Positions 9,370 through 17,554 of a stretch of 64,000 nt of DNA are shown in pieces. This DNA comes from DASRTE01 sp035656095 (lineage in GTDB: Bacteria; Actinomycetota; Actinomycetes; Jiangellales; Jiangellaceae), in assembly GCA_035656095.1 (NCBI GenBank), contig DASRTE010000005.1, positions 48,770 through 112,769 on the forward strand. The letters are read 5' to 3'. A model generated the notes under the pieces. It was given only the letters and a program-made list of their open reading frames with translations. It ran no database searches and was not told the DNA's origin. A program made the translations under genes and the position numbers. Every line of letters begins with the position of its first letter. The first letter of the stretch is position 1.

Positions 9370-9530
9370 GTGGAGGTAGCGGACCCAACAGAATCGGCGG
9401 CGAGCCAGGCGAGGACTTCCTCGGTATGCTCACCCAGCGCGGGTGGCAGGGTTGGGGGTCACCGCGATCGCGCTCGCAAAGCGTTACCGGGCGTGCAGGT
9501 ATCCGGCCCGAGCAACACCGTGTCGACCTC
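9370..9530 (-). pseudogene. remnant of a CaiB/BaiF class-III CoA-transferase C-terminus
   Basis: On the minus strand from about 9460 down to 9400 the frame reads PPTLPPALGEHTEEVLAWL. This closely matches the conserved C-terminal signature of CaiB/BaiF CoA-transferases (a Pro-rich stretch, then LGEHT-EVL). An in-frame stop lies immediately before it. In a neighbouring frame, 9527-9459 reads VDTVLLGPDTCTPGNALRAR, which looks like the preceding conserved segment (GP...TPG...R). The two pieces are separated by a frameshift. No other part of the roughly 400-residue enzyme is visible, so this is a short decayed relic between the amidase and hydrolase genes. Confidence 0.45.
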
Positions 9531-9569
9531 TCTTCCTGCGCATGGGTGGGTTCGGACGACCGTCACCCG

Positions 9570-9595
9570 GCGACAACTCCTCCGACAGTTGTCGC
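9570..9595. promoter_or_regulatory. 9-bp inverted repeat upstream of NylB-like hydrolase gene
   Basis: GCGACAACT at 9570-9578 and AGTTGTCGC at 9587-9595 are perfect inverse complements separated by 8 bases. They end 22 bp before the ATG of the serine hydrolase gene. The length and the half-site spacing (17 bp centre to centre) fit a dimeric repressor operator. A short RNA hairpin is the alternative. Confidence 0.4.
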
Positions 9596-9617
9596 AGCAA
9601 CGGATAGGGTGCGCCAC

Positions 9618-10901
9618 ATGTCTCAAGACCCACCGATGGACGGCTTCCCCCCAGCGCGAGAGTCGCTGGTGAACCTGGAGAACTGGCAGGAACCGCCGTT
9701 CAACAGGTGGTCCTTCCAGCATCTGCGTGAGGTGATCCCATCCCAGCGCATCGCGCGTGGCGTTGTTGCACGGCCGCTCGACCATGCCGACAACCCGCTG
9801 GTGCCCGACGACATCACCATCACGCGTCTGGAGTCCGGCCCGTCGACCCTCGCCGCGGTGCTCGCGGACACGTGGACCGACGCTGTCCTGGTCATGCACA
9901 ACGGGCGGGTGGTGCTCGAGCACTACTTCGGGGGGATGCGAGAGGACACGCCCCATCTGTTGATGTCGATCTCCAAGTCCATCGTCGGTTGCGTCACTGG
10001 CATCCTCGCCGAGTTGGGGCGGCTGGAGGCCGACGCACCGGTCGGGCGCTACGTGCCCGAGATCGCCGGTTCCGGGTACGACGGGGCGACCGTGCGGCAG
10101 CTGCTGGACATGCGGACAGGGGTCGCGTTCAGCGAGGAGTACCAGAACCCCGATGCCGAGGTGCGGGTCATCGAACGGCATATGGGGTGGCGGCCGGACG
10201 GTGGCTCCGAGCACGTCGGCATGTACGCCTACCTCGCCTCGCTCGGCGCCGAGGGACCGCATGGCGGCCCGTTCGTCTACCGCTCGGCCGACACGGACGT
10301 GCTCGGCTGGGTCTGCGAGCGAGCGGCCGGGGTCCGGATGGCCGACCTGATCTCGAGCATGATCTGGGGCCCGATGGGCGCTGAATACGACGGGGAGATC
10401 ACTTGTGACAGCGCGGGCACGGCCGTGCATGACGGCGGCGTCTCCGCCACGGCGCGCGACGTGGCGAGATTCGGTCAGCTGTTGCTCGACGACGGATGGG
10501 CCGGCGAGCAGGCGGTCATCCCCGAGCGGTGGCTGATGAGCGCGAGACACATCGACGCCGATATCCGGGGCGCGTTCGCCGTCTCCCCCTCCGAGCCGGT
10601 CCTGCCCGGGGGTTGGTATCGAAGCCAGTTCTGGTTTGTGCCCGGTCCGTCCGGTGACATCCAGCTGTGTCTGGGCATCCATGGCCAGATGGTGTTCGTC
10701 GACCGCGGCACCCGTACGGTGGCGGTCAAGCTCTCTTCGTGGCCGACGGAGCAGAACAACGAGTTCCTACTGGATACGATCCGCGCATTCACCGCTGTCG
10801 GCCGCCACCTGGCCGAGCTACGCCCCGCCGAGACGGCCGGCGAGATCCTGCCGACCGGACCCACCGGCATCCTCGCGGGACGCGAGCGAGGTCGTGGCTG
10901 A
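9618..10901 (+). CDS. NylB-like serine hydrolase (6-aminohexanoate-dimer hydrolase family, beta-lactamase fold)
   Basis: A 427-residue hydrolase of the class-C beta-lactamase/NylB group. The nucleophile motif is Ser117-Ile-Ser-Lys120 in HLLMSISKSIVG, against Ser112/Lys115 in NylB. The general-base tyrosine is in VYRSADTDVLGW. The N-terminus (NLENWQEPPFNRW) and C-terminus (IHGQMVFVD...VAVKLSSWP) also resemble NylB as I recall it. Such enzymes cleave linear omega-amino-acid oligoamides or small esters. The ATG at 9618 fixes the start; the open frame upstream is not protein-like. There is no signal peptide, so it acts in the cytosol. The gene has its own upstream region with an inverted repeat, follows the amidase by 292 bp, and converges on the aldehyde dehydrogenase. 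Confidence 0.85.
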   Translation: MSQDPPMDGFPPARESLVNLENWQEPPFNRWSFQHLREVIPSQRIARGVVARPLDHADNPLVPDDITITRLESGPSTLAAVLADTWTDAVLVMHNGRVVLEHYFGGMREDTPHLLMSISKSIVGCVTGILAELGRLEADAPVGRYVPEIAGSGYDGATVRQLLDMRTGVAFSEEYQNPDAEVRVIERHMGWRPDGGSEHVGMYAYLASLGAEGPHGGPFVYRSADTDVLGWVCERAAGVRMADLISSMIWGPMGAEYDGEITCDSAGTAVHDGGVSATARDVARFGQLLLDDGWAGEQAVIPERWLMSARHIDADIRGAFAVSPSEPVLPGGWYRSQFWFVPGPSGDIQLCLGIHGQMVFVDRGTRTVAVKLSSWPTEQNNEFLLDTIRAFTAVGRHLAELRPAETAGEILPTGPTGILAGRERGRG

Positions 10902-10922
10902 CGGAGAGTGCCGGACGGAGTT

Positions 10923-12368
10923 TCAGCCTTCGAACCCGTGGTACTGCATCACGTGCTTTATCCGCGTGTAGTCCTCGAAACCGTACATCGACAGGTCTTT
11001 GCCGTACCCCGAATGCTTGAAGCCACCGTGCGGCATCTCGCCGACGAGCGGGATGTGGGTGTTGATCCAGACGCAACCGAAGTCGAGCCGGGCGGCCATC
11101 CGGGCGGCCGTGCCGACGTTGCTGGTCCACACCGACGAGGCCAGCCCGTACTCGCTGCTGTTGGCGAACTCGACCGCTTCGTCCTCGTCAAGGCACCGCT
11201 GCGCAGTGACCACCGGTCCGAAGATCTCGGTCTGCACCAACTCGTCGCCCGGCTCGAGGTCGGCGATGAGCGTCGGCTCGAAGAAGAAACCGGTCGAGCC
11301 CTGGCGGTGGCCTCCTGCCAGCACTCGGGCATGGGTCGGGGCCCGGTCGACGAGCCCGCCGACGTGTCCGAGCTGGTTCACGTTGTTGATCGGTCCGTAG
11401 AAGATGTCCTCGTCGTCGGGGTCGTATCCGGTCTTGGTGTTCTTCACTGCCTCGGCCAGGGTGGCCAGGAACTCCTCGTATATGCCACCTTGGGCGATGA
11501 CCCTGGTCGCTGCGGTGCAGTCCTGGCCGGCGTTGAAGTAACCAGCGCCCCTGATCCCCTCAACTGTGGACTCGATGTCGGCGTCGTCGAAGACCAGCAC
11601 CGGCGCCTTGCCACCCAGCTCGAGGTGGGCGCGCTTCACATCCTTCGCGGCCGCGGTGGCAACCGCGATACCGGCCTGGGTGGATCCGGTGATCGACACC
11701 AGCTGCGGAACCGGGTGGGCCGTCAGCGCGGCGCCGGTCTCACGGTCGCCGCAGACGAGGTTGCACACGCCCGGCGGGAAGATGTCCTGCATCTTCTCGA
11801 CCATCCAGTACGACGACGCCGGGGTGGTGTCGGACGGCTTCAGCACGACGGTGTTGCCTGCCGCCAGTGCCGGGGCGAACTTCCACACCGACATCATCAT
11901 CGGGTAGTTCCACGGGGCGACCTGGCCCACCGGGCCGACCGGCTCGCGGCGGATCGACGAGGTGAAGCCGCGCATGTACTCGCCGGTCGCTTTGCCTTCC
12001 AGCACCCGGGCCGCGCCGGCGAAGAACCGGATCTGATCGACCATCGGAGGAATCTCCTCCGACATCGTCAGCCCAACCGGCTTGCCGGTGTTCTCGCTCT
12101 CGATGGCGACGAGTTCCTCGGCGTTCTCCTCGATCACGTCGGCCAGCTTGAGCAGTGCCCGCTGCCGCTCGCTCGGCGTCGTCCAACGCCATTTTTCGAA
12201 CGCCGCGCCGGCCGCCTGAAATGCAAGGTCCACGTCGACCGCCGAGGAGTTCGGCGCCATTGCGTACACCTCGCCCGTGGACGGATTGATGATGTCCATC
12301 GACTCGCCGTCGGCAGACTGCTGGACCTCGCCGTTGATGATGTTGTGGAATACCTTCTTCTCCGGCAT
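10923..12368 (-). CDS. patD: gamma-aminobutyraldehyde dehydrogenase-type aldehyde dehydrogenase
   Basis: A 481-residue NAD(P)-dependent aldehyde dehydrogenase. Catalytic Glu is in HLELGGKAP and Cys in GQDCTAATRV. VAPWNYPMMM and the C-terminal GGFKHSGYGKDLSMYGFEDYT are typical of gamma-aminobutyraldehyde dehydrogenases. It would oxidise 4-aminobutanal or longer omega-amino or semialdehydes to acids. GGAGGGCAGGACAC precedes ATG 12368. It lies 31 bp downstream of the ATP-grasp gene on the same strand, so it is probably cotranscribed. Aldehydes could come from the copper amine oxidase or the omega-aminotransferase of this window. Assignment to a single substrate is inference. Confidence 0.85.
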   Translation of the reverse strand: MPEKKVFHNIINGEVQQSADGESMDIINPSTGEVYAMAPNSSAVDVDLAFQAAGAAFEKWRWTTPSERQRALLKLADVIEENAEELVAIESENTGKPVGLTMSEEIPPMVDQIRFFAGAARVLEGKATGEYMRGFTSSIRREPVGPVGQVAPWNYPMMMSVWKFAPALAAGNTVVLKPSDTTPASSYWMVEKMQDIFPPGVCNLVCGDRETGAALTAHPVPQLVSITGSTQAGIAVATAAAKDVKRAHLELGGKAPVLVFDDADIESTVEGIRGAGYFNAGQDCTAATRVIAQGGIYEEFLATLAEAVKNTKTGYDPDDEDIFYGPINNVNQLGHVGGLVDRAPTHARVLAGGHRQGSTGFFFEPTLIADLEPGDELVQTEIFGPVVTAQRCLDEDEAVEFANSSEYGLASSVWTSNVGTAARMAARLDFGCVWINTHIPLVGEMPHGGFKHSGYGKDLSMYGFEDYTRIKHVMQYHGFEG

Positions 12369-12399
12369 CGTGTCCTGCCCTCCACGCGCGAGGGTGCGC

Positions 12400-13890
12400 C
12401 TACTTGACGTACCCGATGGGGATGACCGTGGGTGTATCCGGTGGCGGTTCGCTCTCGTACTTCGAGCGGATGCCGGTGATGTATCGGCGGCAGCGCTCGG
12501 TGAGACCGTCGGCGGTCTGCATCCGCCCCTTGGTGACGAGGATGCCGAGGTCGGCACCTCTGAAGCGATAGTCACCGGGGCCGTACACACGCAGATAGAA
12601 GCACTCGTCTTCGTGAGTGACGTCGTGCCAGTCGTTTGTCACCCGGACGAACCTCAGCTCGCCGTCGTCGTCGAGATGCCAACTGCCGGTGCGTGGTGCC
12701 TCGAGGATCCGCTCGATCGAATCGGTTGGCTCCTTCATGATCAGCTGCGCCCAGACGTCGACCGCGGCGAGGTCACGCCAGCGCTCGTTGATCTCGTCGA
12801 CGTCGACCTGGTAGTCGACGTTCATGAACTCGAGCAGATGGAACAGGAACAACGGGATGTCGGCGTAAGCGCCAGCGGTCACGTTCGTCATCGACGACGC
12901 ACCGGAAATGCGCGGGTTGAGCTCGCCGAGGTAGACGTTGTCCGAATCGAGGTCGACCAGCACGTCCACCTCGAAGAATCCCTTATAGCCCTCCTGCCGG
13001 AGGCGGTCGCCGAGCCGACGCACGTGTTCGATAGCGATCGCCCGATGTTCCTCCGACAGCGCCTCGGGGAAGAGGTCGTTGCCACACCAACCGCCCTTGT
13101 ACGGGGTCAGTTCGGGGTAGCCGGTGAGGTCGGTCATGAACGGTCCGACGATGGTGCCGTGCCGGGTGTTCACCGCTTCCACGGCTGCGGCACGGTTGCG
13201 GATCCGCCGCATCACCTTCAGCTCTTCGTCCATCATGTATTCGGCGTTGGCCTCCCAGTCGGCCTCCGCCTTGATGAAGAACGTGGTCTTGCCCGAGTCG
13301 CCGTATGGCGTCTGCACGACCAGATCCGTGCCCAGCCCGGCATCGGCCGCAAGCCTGCTCAGCTCCGGGTAGCTTTCCGCGCGCCCCAGCACGTTGGGTA
13401 CCGACGGCGCACCGGCCTCTTCGCCGAGTTGGGTAGTGACGATCTTGGAATCCAGGCGACGGCGCAGCGAGTCGGAAGGAAGGATCAACTCGTAGCCCAG
13501 CTCCGAACAGATCTGCTCGGTCTCCTCATCGAAGAACACCATCGCAACCATCGGCGCCATCCCGGATGACCGGGCCCGGGAAGTCACGTGGGCCTGTACT
13601 TCGGAATCGTGGAGCAGATAGTTGTTGATTTGCTCGCTGCTCTCGAACTCGACGTACGGCTTGTTCTTCGGTGTGAACACCCGCGGATGGGCGCCGTCCC
13701 ACGAGTCGTAGTAGACGAGGTACTGGAAATTGCGCACCCACCGGTCGATGCCCAGCAGGTTGAAGGCGGTCGGTCCGACAAAGAAGATCGGCCGAGTGTT
13801 GGTCCGGAAAAAGCTGCGAATCTCGGAGATTGTCTTCAGATTCGGCGTGCGTGGTCGGTCGGGGCCCTTTTCGATCGTCGCGCCGCTCAC
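12400..13890 (-). CDS. ATP-grasp ligase of unknown substrate (often labelled biotin carboxylase-like)
   Basis: A 496-residue protein with an ATP-grasp core. VVQTPYGDSGKTTFFIKA (near residue 190) is the nucleotide-binding loop, and the Mg/ATP site is in VYLGELNPRISGASS with the Glu/Asn pair. There is no biotin-carboxylase central domain pattern, no BCCP and no carboxyltransferase nearby, so a carboxylase name would mislead. ATP-grasp enzymes usually join a carboxylate to an amine through an acyl phosphate. The start is GTG 13890 with GAGGAGG 7 bases before it. It heads an apparent operon with the aminobutyraldehyde-type dehydrogenase and is divergent from the copper amine oxidase 114 bp away. 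A role in acylating amines or capping an amino acid is possible but unproven. Confidence 0.75.
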   Translation of the reverse strand: MSGATIEKGPDRPRTPNLKTISEIRSFFRTNTRPIFFVGPTAFNLLGIDRWVRNFQYLVYYDSWDGAHPRVFTPKNKPYVEFESSEQINNYLLHDSEVQAHVTSRARSSGMAPMVAMVFFDEETEQICSELGYELILPSDSLRRRLDSKIVTTQLGEEAGAPSVPNVLGRAESYPELSRLAADAGLGTDLVVQTPYGDSGKTTFFIKAEADWEANAEYMMDEELKVMRRIRNRAAAVEAVNTRHGTIVGPFMTDLTGYPELTPYKGGWCGNDLFPEALSEEHRAIAIEHVRRLGDRLRQEGYKGFFEVDVLVDLDSDNVYLGELNPRISGASSMTNVTAGAYADIPLFLFHLLEFMNVDYQVDVDEINERWRDLAAVDVWAQLIMKEPTDSIERILEAPRTGSWHLDDDGELRFVRVTNDWHDVTHEDECFYLRVYGPGDYRFRGADLGILVTKGRMQTADGLTERCRRYITGIRSKYESEPPPDTPTVIPIGYVK

Positions 13891-14003
13891 GTCTGCCTCC
13901 TCGGGTATGGTCGCATGGCAGGCAAAGGTCGTCCATCCTCCGGGCACGGTCCTACGCAGCGAGCGTTGCGAGCCCGGATCGCGGGCAGGAAGGAGATCTC
14001 GCC

Positions 14004-15941
14004 GTGGCAGAACATCCGCTCGAGCCGTTGAACGCAGACGAGTTCCGGCAGACCGCGGCCATCCTGCGCCGCGACGGCCACCTAACTGAGACGTTCCGCT
14101 TCGCCTCGATCGAGCTGCGCGAACCGGACAAGGACGACGTGCTGGCGTGGCGCGCGGGCGATCCCGTGCCCCGGACATCCTTCGCGGTGGTGTGGAACCG
14201 CTCAGACAACACGACCTACGAGGCGACGGTTGACCTGACCGGCGACACTGTGACGTCGTTCGAGCACATACCCGGTGTTACGCCGAACTTCACAGTGGAC
14301 GAGTTCCACGAAGTCGACGAGGCGATGCGGAAGCACCCCCACGTGATCGCCAAGCTTGCCGAGCGCGGCTTCTCCGACTTGAGCTTGGTGCTGGTCGACG
14401 TGTGGACGTACGGCAAGGCGCTGATGCCTGAGCAGTACCGCGACCGACGTCTCGGCTGGTGCGACCTGTGGGTTCGCGAGACGCCCGACGGTAACCCGTA
14501 CGCCCACCCGATCTCCGGGCTGAAGCTGATCGTCGACATGAACACGCTCGAGCTGCTCGAAATCGAGGACCACCACGATTACGGCCAGCCGAGAGTCGAC
14601 GGTGAGTACGTGCCAGGGCCATGGACAGGCGAGCAGCGCTCCGATCTGACGCCGCTGCACATCACCCAGCCCGAGGGCACGTCGTTCATGCTCGACGGCA
14701 CCGAGCTGCGCTGGCAGAACTGGTCGATGCGCCTCGGCTTCAACTACCGTGAAGGCCCCGTCATCTACCAGGTCTCTTACGACGACCACGGCGTCCGGCG
14801 TGACATCGCCTACCGGATGTCGTTCGCTGAAATGGTGGTGCCGTATCGCGACCCCACGTTCGACCACTACCGCCGGACCGCGTACGACATCGGCGAGTGG
14901 GGCCTCGGCTTCATGACCACGTCGCTGGAGCTCGGCTGCGACTGCCTGGGCGAGATCGTTTACGTCGACGCGGTGCTGCACGACTCCTCGGGTGCTCCGT
15001 ACGACATCAAGAACGCCATCTGCCTGCACGAAGAGGACAACGCCGTCCTCTGGAAACACGTGGACGCGGTCAGCGGTGCCGAGGTCCGCCGCCAACGCCG
15101 GCTGGTCGTCTCCTGCCACGTCACCGTCGCGAACTACGAGTACCTCGTGTACTGGCGCTTCTACCAGGACGGCAACATCGAGTGCGAGATCCGTGCTACC
15201 GGCATCATGGTGACCACACCGGTCGCCGAGGGCGAGCCCGCTCCGCCCTACGGCACCGTCGTCGACAATCGCACCTACGCGCCGTTCCACCAGCATCTGT
15301 TGGTGGCACGGCTCGACCTCGACGTGGACGGCGCGCCGAACACGGTGTTCGAGGTGGACTCCGTCGCCCTCCCGGTGTCGACCGACAACCCCTACGGCCT
15401 GGCCCTCGTCACCGAGGCGACGCCCATCACGTCCGAAGCCCAAGGAGCCCGCGATTACGACTGGGCGACCCAGCGGAGCTGGAAGGTCGTCAACCCCACG
15501 AAGACGAACCGGCACGGCACCAACGTGGCGTACAAGCTCGTGCCCGGTGCGACGTACCCCCCGATGATGGATCCGTCGACGCCCCAGTACCTGCGTGCGC
15601 CGATCATCGGCCACTCGCTCTGGGTCACCAGGCACCACGACAAGGAACGGTGGCCGTGCGGTGACTACCCGACCCAGTCGATGGTCGACACCGGCATGGC
15701 CGAGTGGATCAAAGACGACGAGCCGCTGGAGAACGCCGACGTGGTGCTGTGGTACGTCTTCGGCATCCACCACATCACCCGGCCGGAAGAGTGGCCGATC
15801 ATGTCCGTCGACACGATCTCGTTCTGGCTGAAGCCGTTCGGCTTCTTCGACCAGAACCCGTCCATCGACGTCGCGCCCACGCCGAAGGGCGAGGCCGAGA
15901 CCTGCCACACCGGCACCGGACACGAGCACCACGAGCACTGA
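14004..15941 (+). CDS. copper-containing primary-amine oxidase (AGAO type)
   Basis: A 645-residue quinoprotein that oxidises primary amines to aldehydes with release of NH3 and H2O2. The topaquinone site is TVANYEY with Tyr378 as precursor. The catalytic base is Asp295 in YDIGEWGLGF. Copper ligands are His429 and His431 (FHQHLL), plus His589 or His590 in GIHHITRPEEW. This spacing is almost that of Arthrobacter globiformis phenylethylamine oxidase (Asp298, Tyr382, His431/433/592, from memory). AAGGAG sits 9 bases before GTG 14004. The C-terminus ends in a His-rich tail (GHEHHEH). It is divergent from the ATP-grasp gene and followed by a hairpin. Aromatic amines or putrescine are likely substrates. 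Confidence 0.92.
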   Translation: MAEHPLEPLNADEFRQTAAILRRDGHLTETFRFASIELREPDKDDVLAWRAGDPVPRTSFAVVWNRSDNTTYEATVDLTGDTVTSFEHIPGVTPNFTVDEFHEVDEAMRKHPHVIAKLAERGFSDLSLVLVDVWTYGKALMPEQYRDRRLGWCDLWVRETPDGNPYAHPISGLKLIVDMNTLELLEIEDHHDYGQPRVDGEYVPGPWTGEQRSDLTPLHITQPEGTSFMLDGTELRWQNWSMRLGFNYREGPVIYQVSYDDHGVRRDIAYRMSFAEMVVPYRDPTFDHYRRTAYDIGEWGLGFMTTSLELGCDCLGEIVYVDAVLHDSSGAPYDIKNAICLHEEDNAVLWKHVDAVSGAEVRRQRRLVVSCHVTVANYEYLVYWRFYQDGNIECEIRATGIMVTTPVAEGEPAPPYGTVVDNRTYAPFHQHLLVARLDLDVDGAPNTVFEVDSVALPVSTDNPYGLALVTEATPITSEAQGARDYDWATQRSWKVVNPTKTNRHGTNVAYKLVPGATYPPMMDPSTPQYLRAPIIGHSLWVTRHHDKERWPCGDYPTQSMVDTGMAEWIKDDEPLENADVVLWYVFGIHHITRPEEWPIMSVDTISFWLKPFGFFDQNPSIDVAPTPKGEAETCHTGTGHEHHEH

Positions 15942-15968
15942 CGGCGGGCGCGCCCGACCCGTCACAGC

Positions 15969-15987
15969 GTTGGCCACCGCGGCCAAC
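15969..15987 (+). terminator. hairpin after the copper amine oxidase gene
   Basis: GTTGGCC and GGCCAAC form a perfect 7-bp stem with a 5-base loop, 27 bp past the amine oxidase stop. A second small stem (TGTCGG, CTTC loop, CCGACA) is at 16011-16026. There is no T-run, as is common in high-GC actinobacteria, so termination is inferred from position and structure only. Confidence 0.4.
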
Positions 15988-16108
15988 AGGCGGCTACTAG
16001 ATCGACATCCTGTCGGCTTCCCGACAACACAAGTCGCACCTACGTTCAGGCCACCGAGACCGCGTCGCGGCCGCGGAGTGTGTCCGTGTCCTTGTTGCGG
16101 GAGGAACC

Positions 16109-17554
16109 ATGGCAACGCTGAGAGAGCAGTTGTTTCGACGCAAGCCGGTCACCGAGATGGCGGCGGAGACCGGCGCGGACATCGGCCGCAGTGAACTCAA
16201 GCGCACCATCGGGTTGTTACCGCTCTCGGCCATCGGAATCGGCGGCACGATCGGCACCGGTATCTTCTTCATCTTGTCCGAGGCCGTTCCGATCGCCGGA
16301 CCTGCGGTCATCTGGTCCTTCGTCATCGCCGGCACCGTCGCGGGCCTGACGGCGATCTGCTACGCCGAGCTCGCGGGTGCGGTGCCCGTCTCCGGGTCGT
16401 CGTACTCCTACGCCTATGCAACGCTTGGCGAGCTCGCGGCCATGGGCGTCGCCGCCTGTCTGCTGCTCGAGTACGGCGTGTCCGGCGCGGCCGTCGCCGT
16501 CGGCTGGTCGCAGTACCTCAACCAACTGCTGGACAACCTGTTCGGCTTCGAGATCCCGGAAGCCCTGTCCCAGGCCCCGGAGCAGGGGGGCGTCTTCAAC
16601 CTGCCTGCGGTCATCCTGATCATCCTGTGCGCCCTCCTGCTCATCCGCGGGGCGAGCGAGTCCACCACGACCAACGCCATCATGGTGGCCATCAAGATCG
16701 GTGTCCTGATCGTGTTCATCGCCATCGGCGTCACCGGGTGGAACTCCGACAACCTCAGCGACTTCGCCCCGTTCGGCTTCAGCGGGGTCACCGCCGCAGC
16801 GGGCATCATCTTCTTCTCCTTCATCGGCCTGGACGCGGTCTCCACGGCGGGTGAAGAGGCGAAGGACCCGCGGCGCAATTTGCCACTGGCCATCCTGATC
16901 GCGCTGTTGACCGTGAGCACGCTGTACATCCTGACGTCGCTGATCGCCGTGGCCGCCCAGCCGGCTGAACAGTTCGACGGCCAGGAGGCCGGCCTGGCCC
17001 AGATCCTCGAGAACATCACCGGCTCAGAATGGCCCGGCACCCTCATAGCCGCCGGTGCCGTGATCTCGATCTTCAGCGTGACCTTGGTGGTTCTCTACGG
17101 CCAGACCCGCATCCTGTTCGCCATGTCGCGCGACGGCATGATCCCGGAGCTGTTTCACCGGGTGAACCCACGCACTCTCACCCCGATCCCGAACACCGTC
17201 ATCGTCGCGACCGTGATCTGCCTGCTGGCCGGCCTGCTCCCGATCAACTTCCTGGCCGAGATGACCAGCATCGGCACCCTGGTCGCCTTTATCGTCGTCT
17301 CCATCGGCGTGATAGTCCTCCGCCAGACGCACCCGGACCTGCCGCGCGGCTTCAAGGTCCCGCTCTATCCGGTGACCCCGATACTGGCGGTGCTCGGCGC
17401 CCTCTGGATCATCCAGGACTTGCGGCCCGTGACGATCTACGTGTTCCTCATCTGGGTCGCCGTCGCCATGATCTGGTATTTCATCTACGGCAGAACGCAC
17501 TCGCACCTGGGCCGGCAGGAGCACGTGGGCCTGGCCGAGGACACCCAGCCATGA
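16109..17554 (+). CDS. APC family cationic amino-acid permease (CAT-like)
   Basis: A 481-residue permease with about 12 membrane segments. Helix 1 reads LSAIGIGGTIGTGIFFIL, the glycine-rich APC substrate motif, and helices 2-3 (CYAELAGAVPVSGSSYSYAYA) are strongly CAT-like. The start ATG 16109 follows GGGAGGAA. Its stop overlaps the Usp start (ATGA), and the Usp stop overlaps a LysA-like decarboxylase start (GTGA), so the three are translationally coupled. A transporter paired with an amino-acid decarboxylase is the layout of uptake/exchange systems for that amino acid. Lysine, diaminopimelate or ornithine-like cargo is a reasonable guess. Confidence 0.9.
   Translation: MATLREQLFRRKPVTEMAAETGADIGRSELKRTIGLLPLSAIGIGGTIGTGIFFILSEAVPIAGPAVIWSFVIAGTVAGLTAICYAELAGAVPVSGSSYSYAYATLGELAAMGVAACLLLEYGVSGAAVAVGWSQYLNQLLDNLFGFEIPEALSQAPEQGGVFNLPAVILIILCALLLIRGASESTTTNAIMVAIKIGVLIVFIAIGVTGWNSDNLSDFAPFGFSGVTAAAGIIFFSFIGLDAVSTAGEEAKDPRRNLPLAILIALLTVSTLYILTSLIAVAAQPAEQFDGQEAGLAQILENITGSEWPGTLIAAGAVISIFSVTLVVLYGQTRILFAMSRDGMIPELFHRVNPRTLTPIPNTVIVATVICLLAGLLPINFLAEMTSIGTLVAFIVVSIGVIVLRQTHPDLPRGFKVPLYPVTPILAVLGALWIIQDLRPVTIYVFLIWVAVAMIWYFIYGRTHSHLGRQEHVGLAEDTQP

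Noticed and set aside
12400..13890. Biotin carboxylase subunit
   Set aside because: No biotin carrier, carboxyltransferase or biotin-carboxylase-specific motifs; only the general ATP-grasp core is visible.
15945..15956. Self-complementary CGGGCGCGCCCG after the amine oxidase
   Set aside because: It leaves no room for a loop and such GC runs are common by chance at this base composition; the stem at 15969 is a better terminator.
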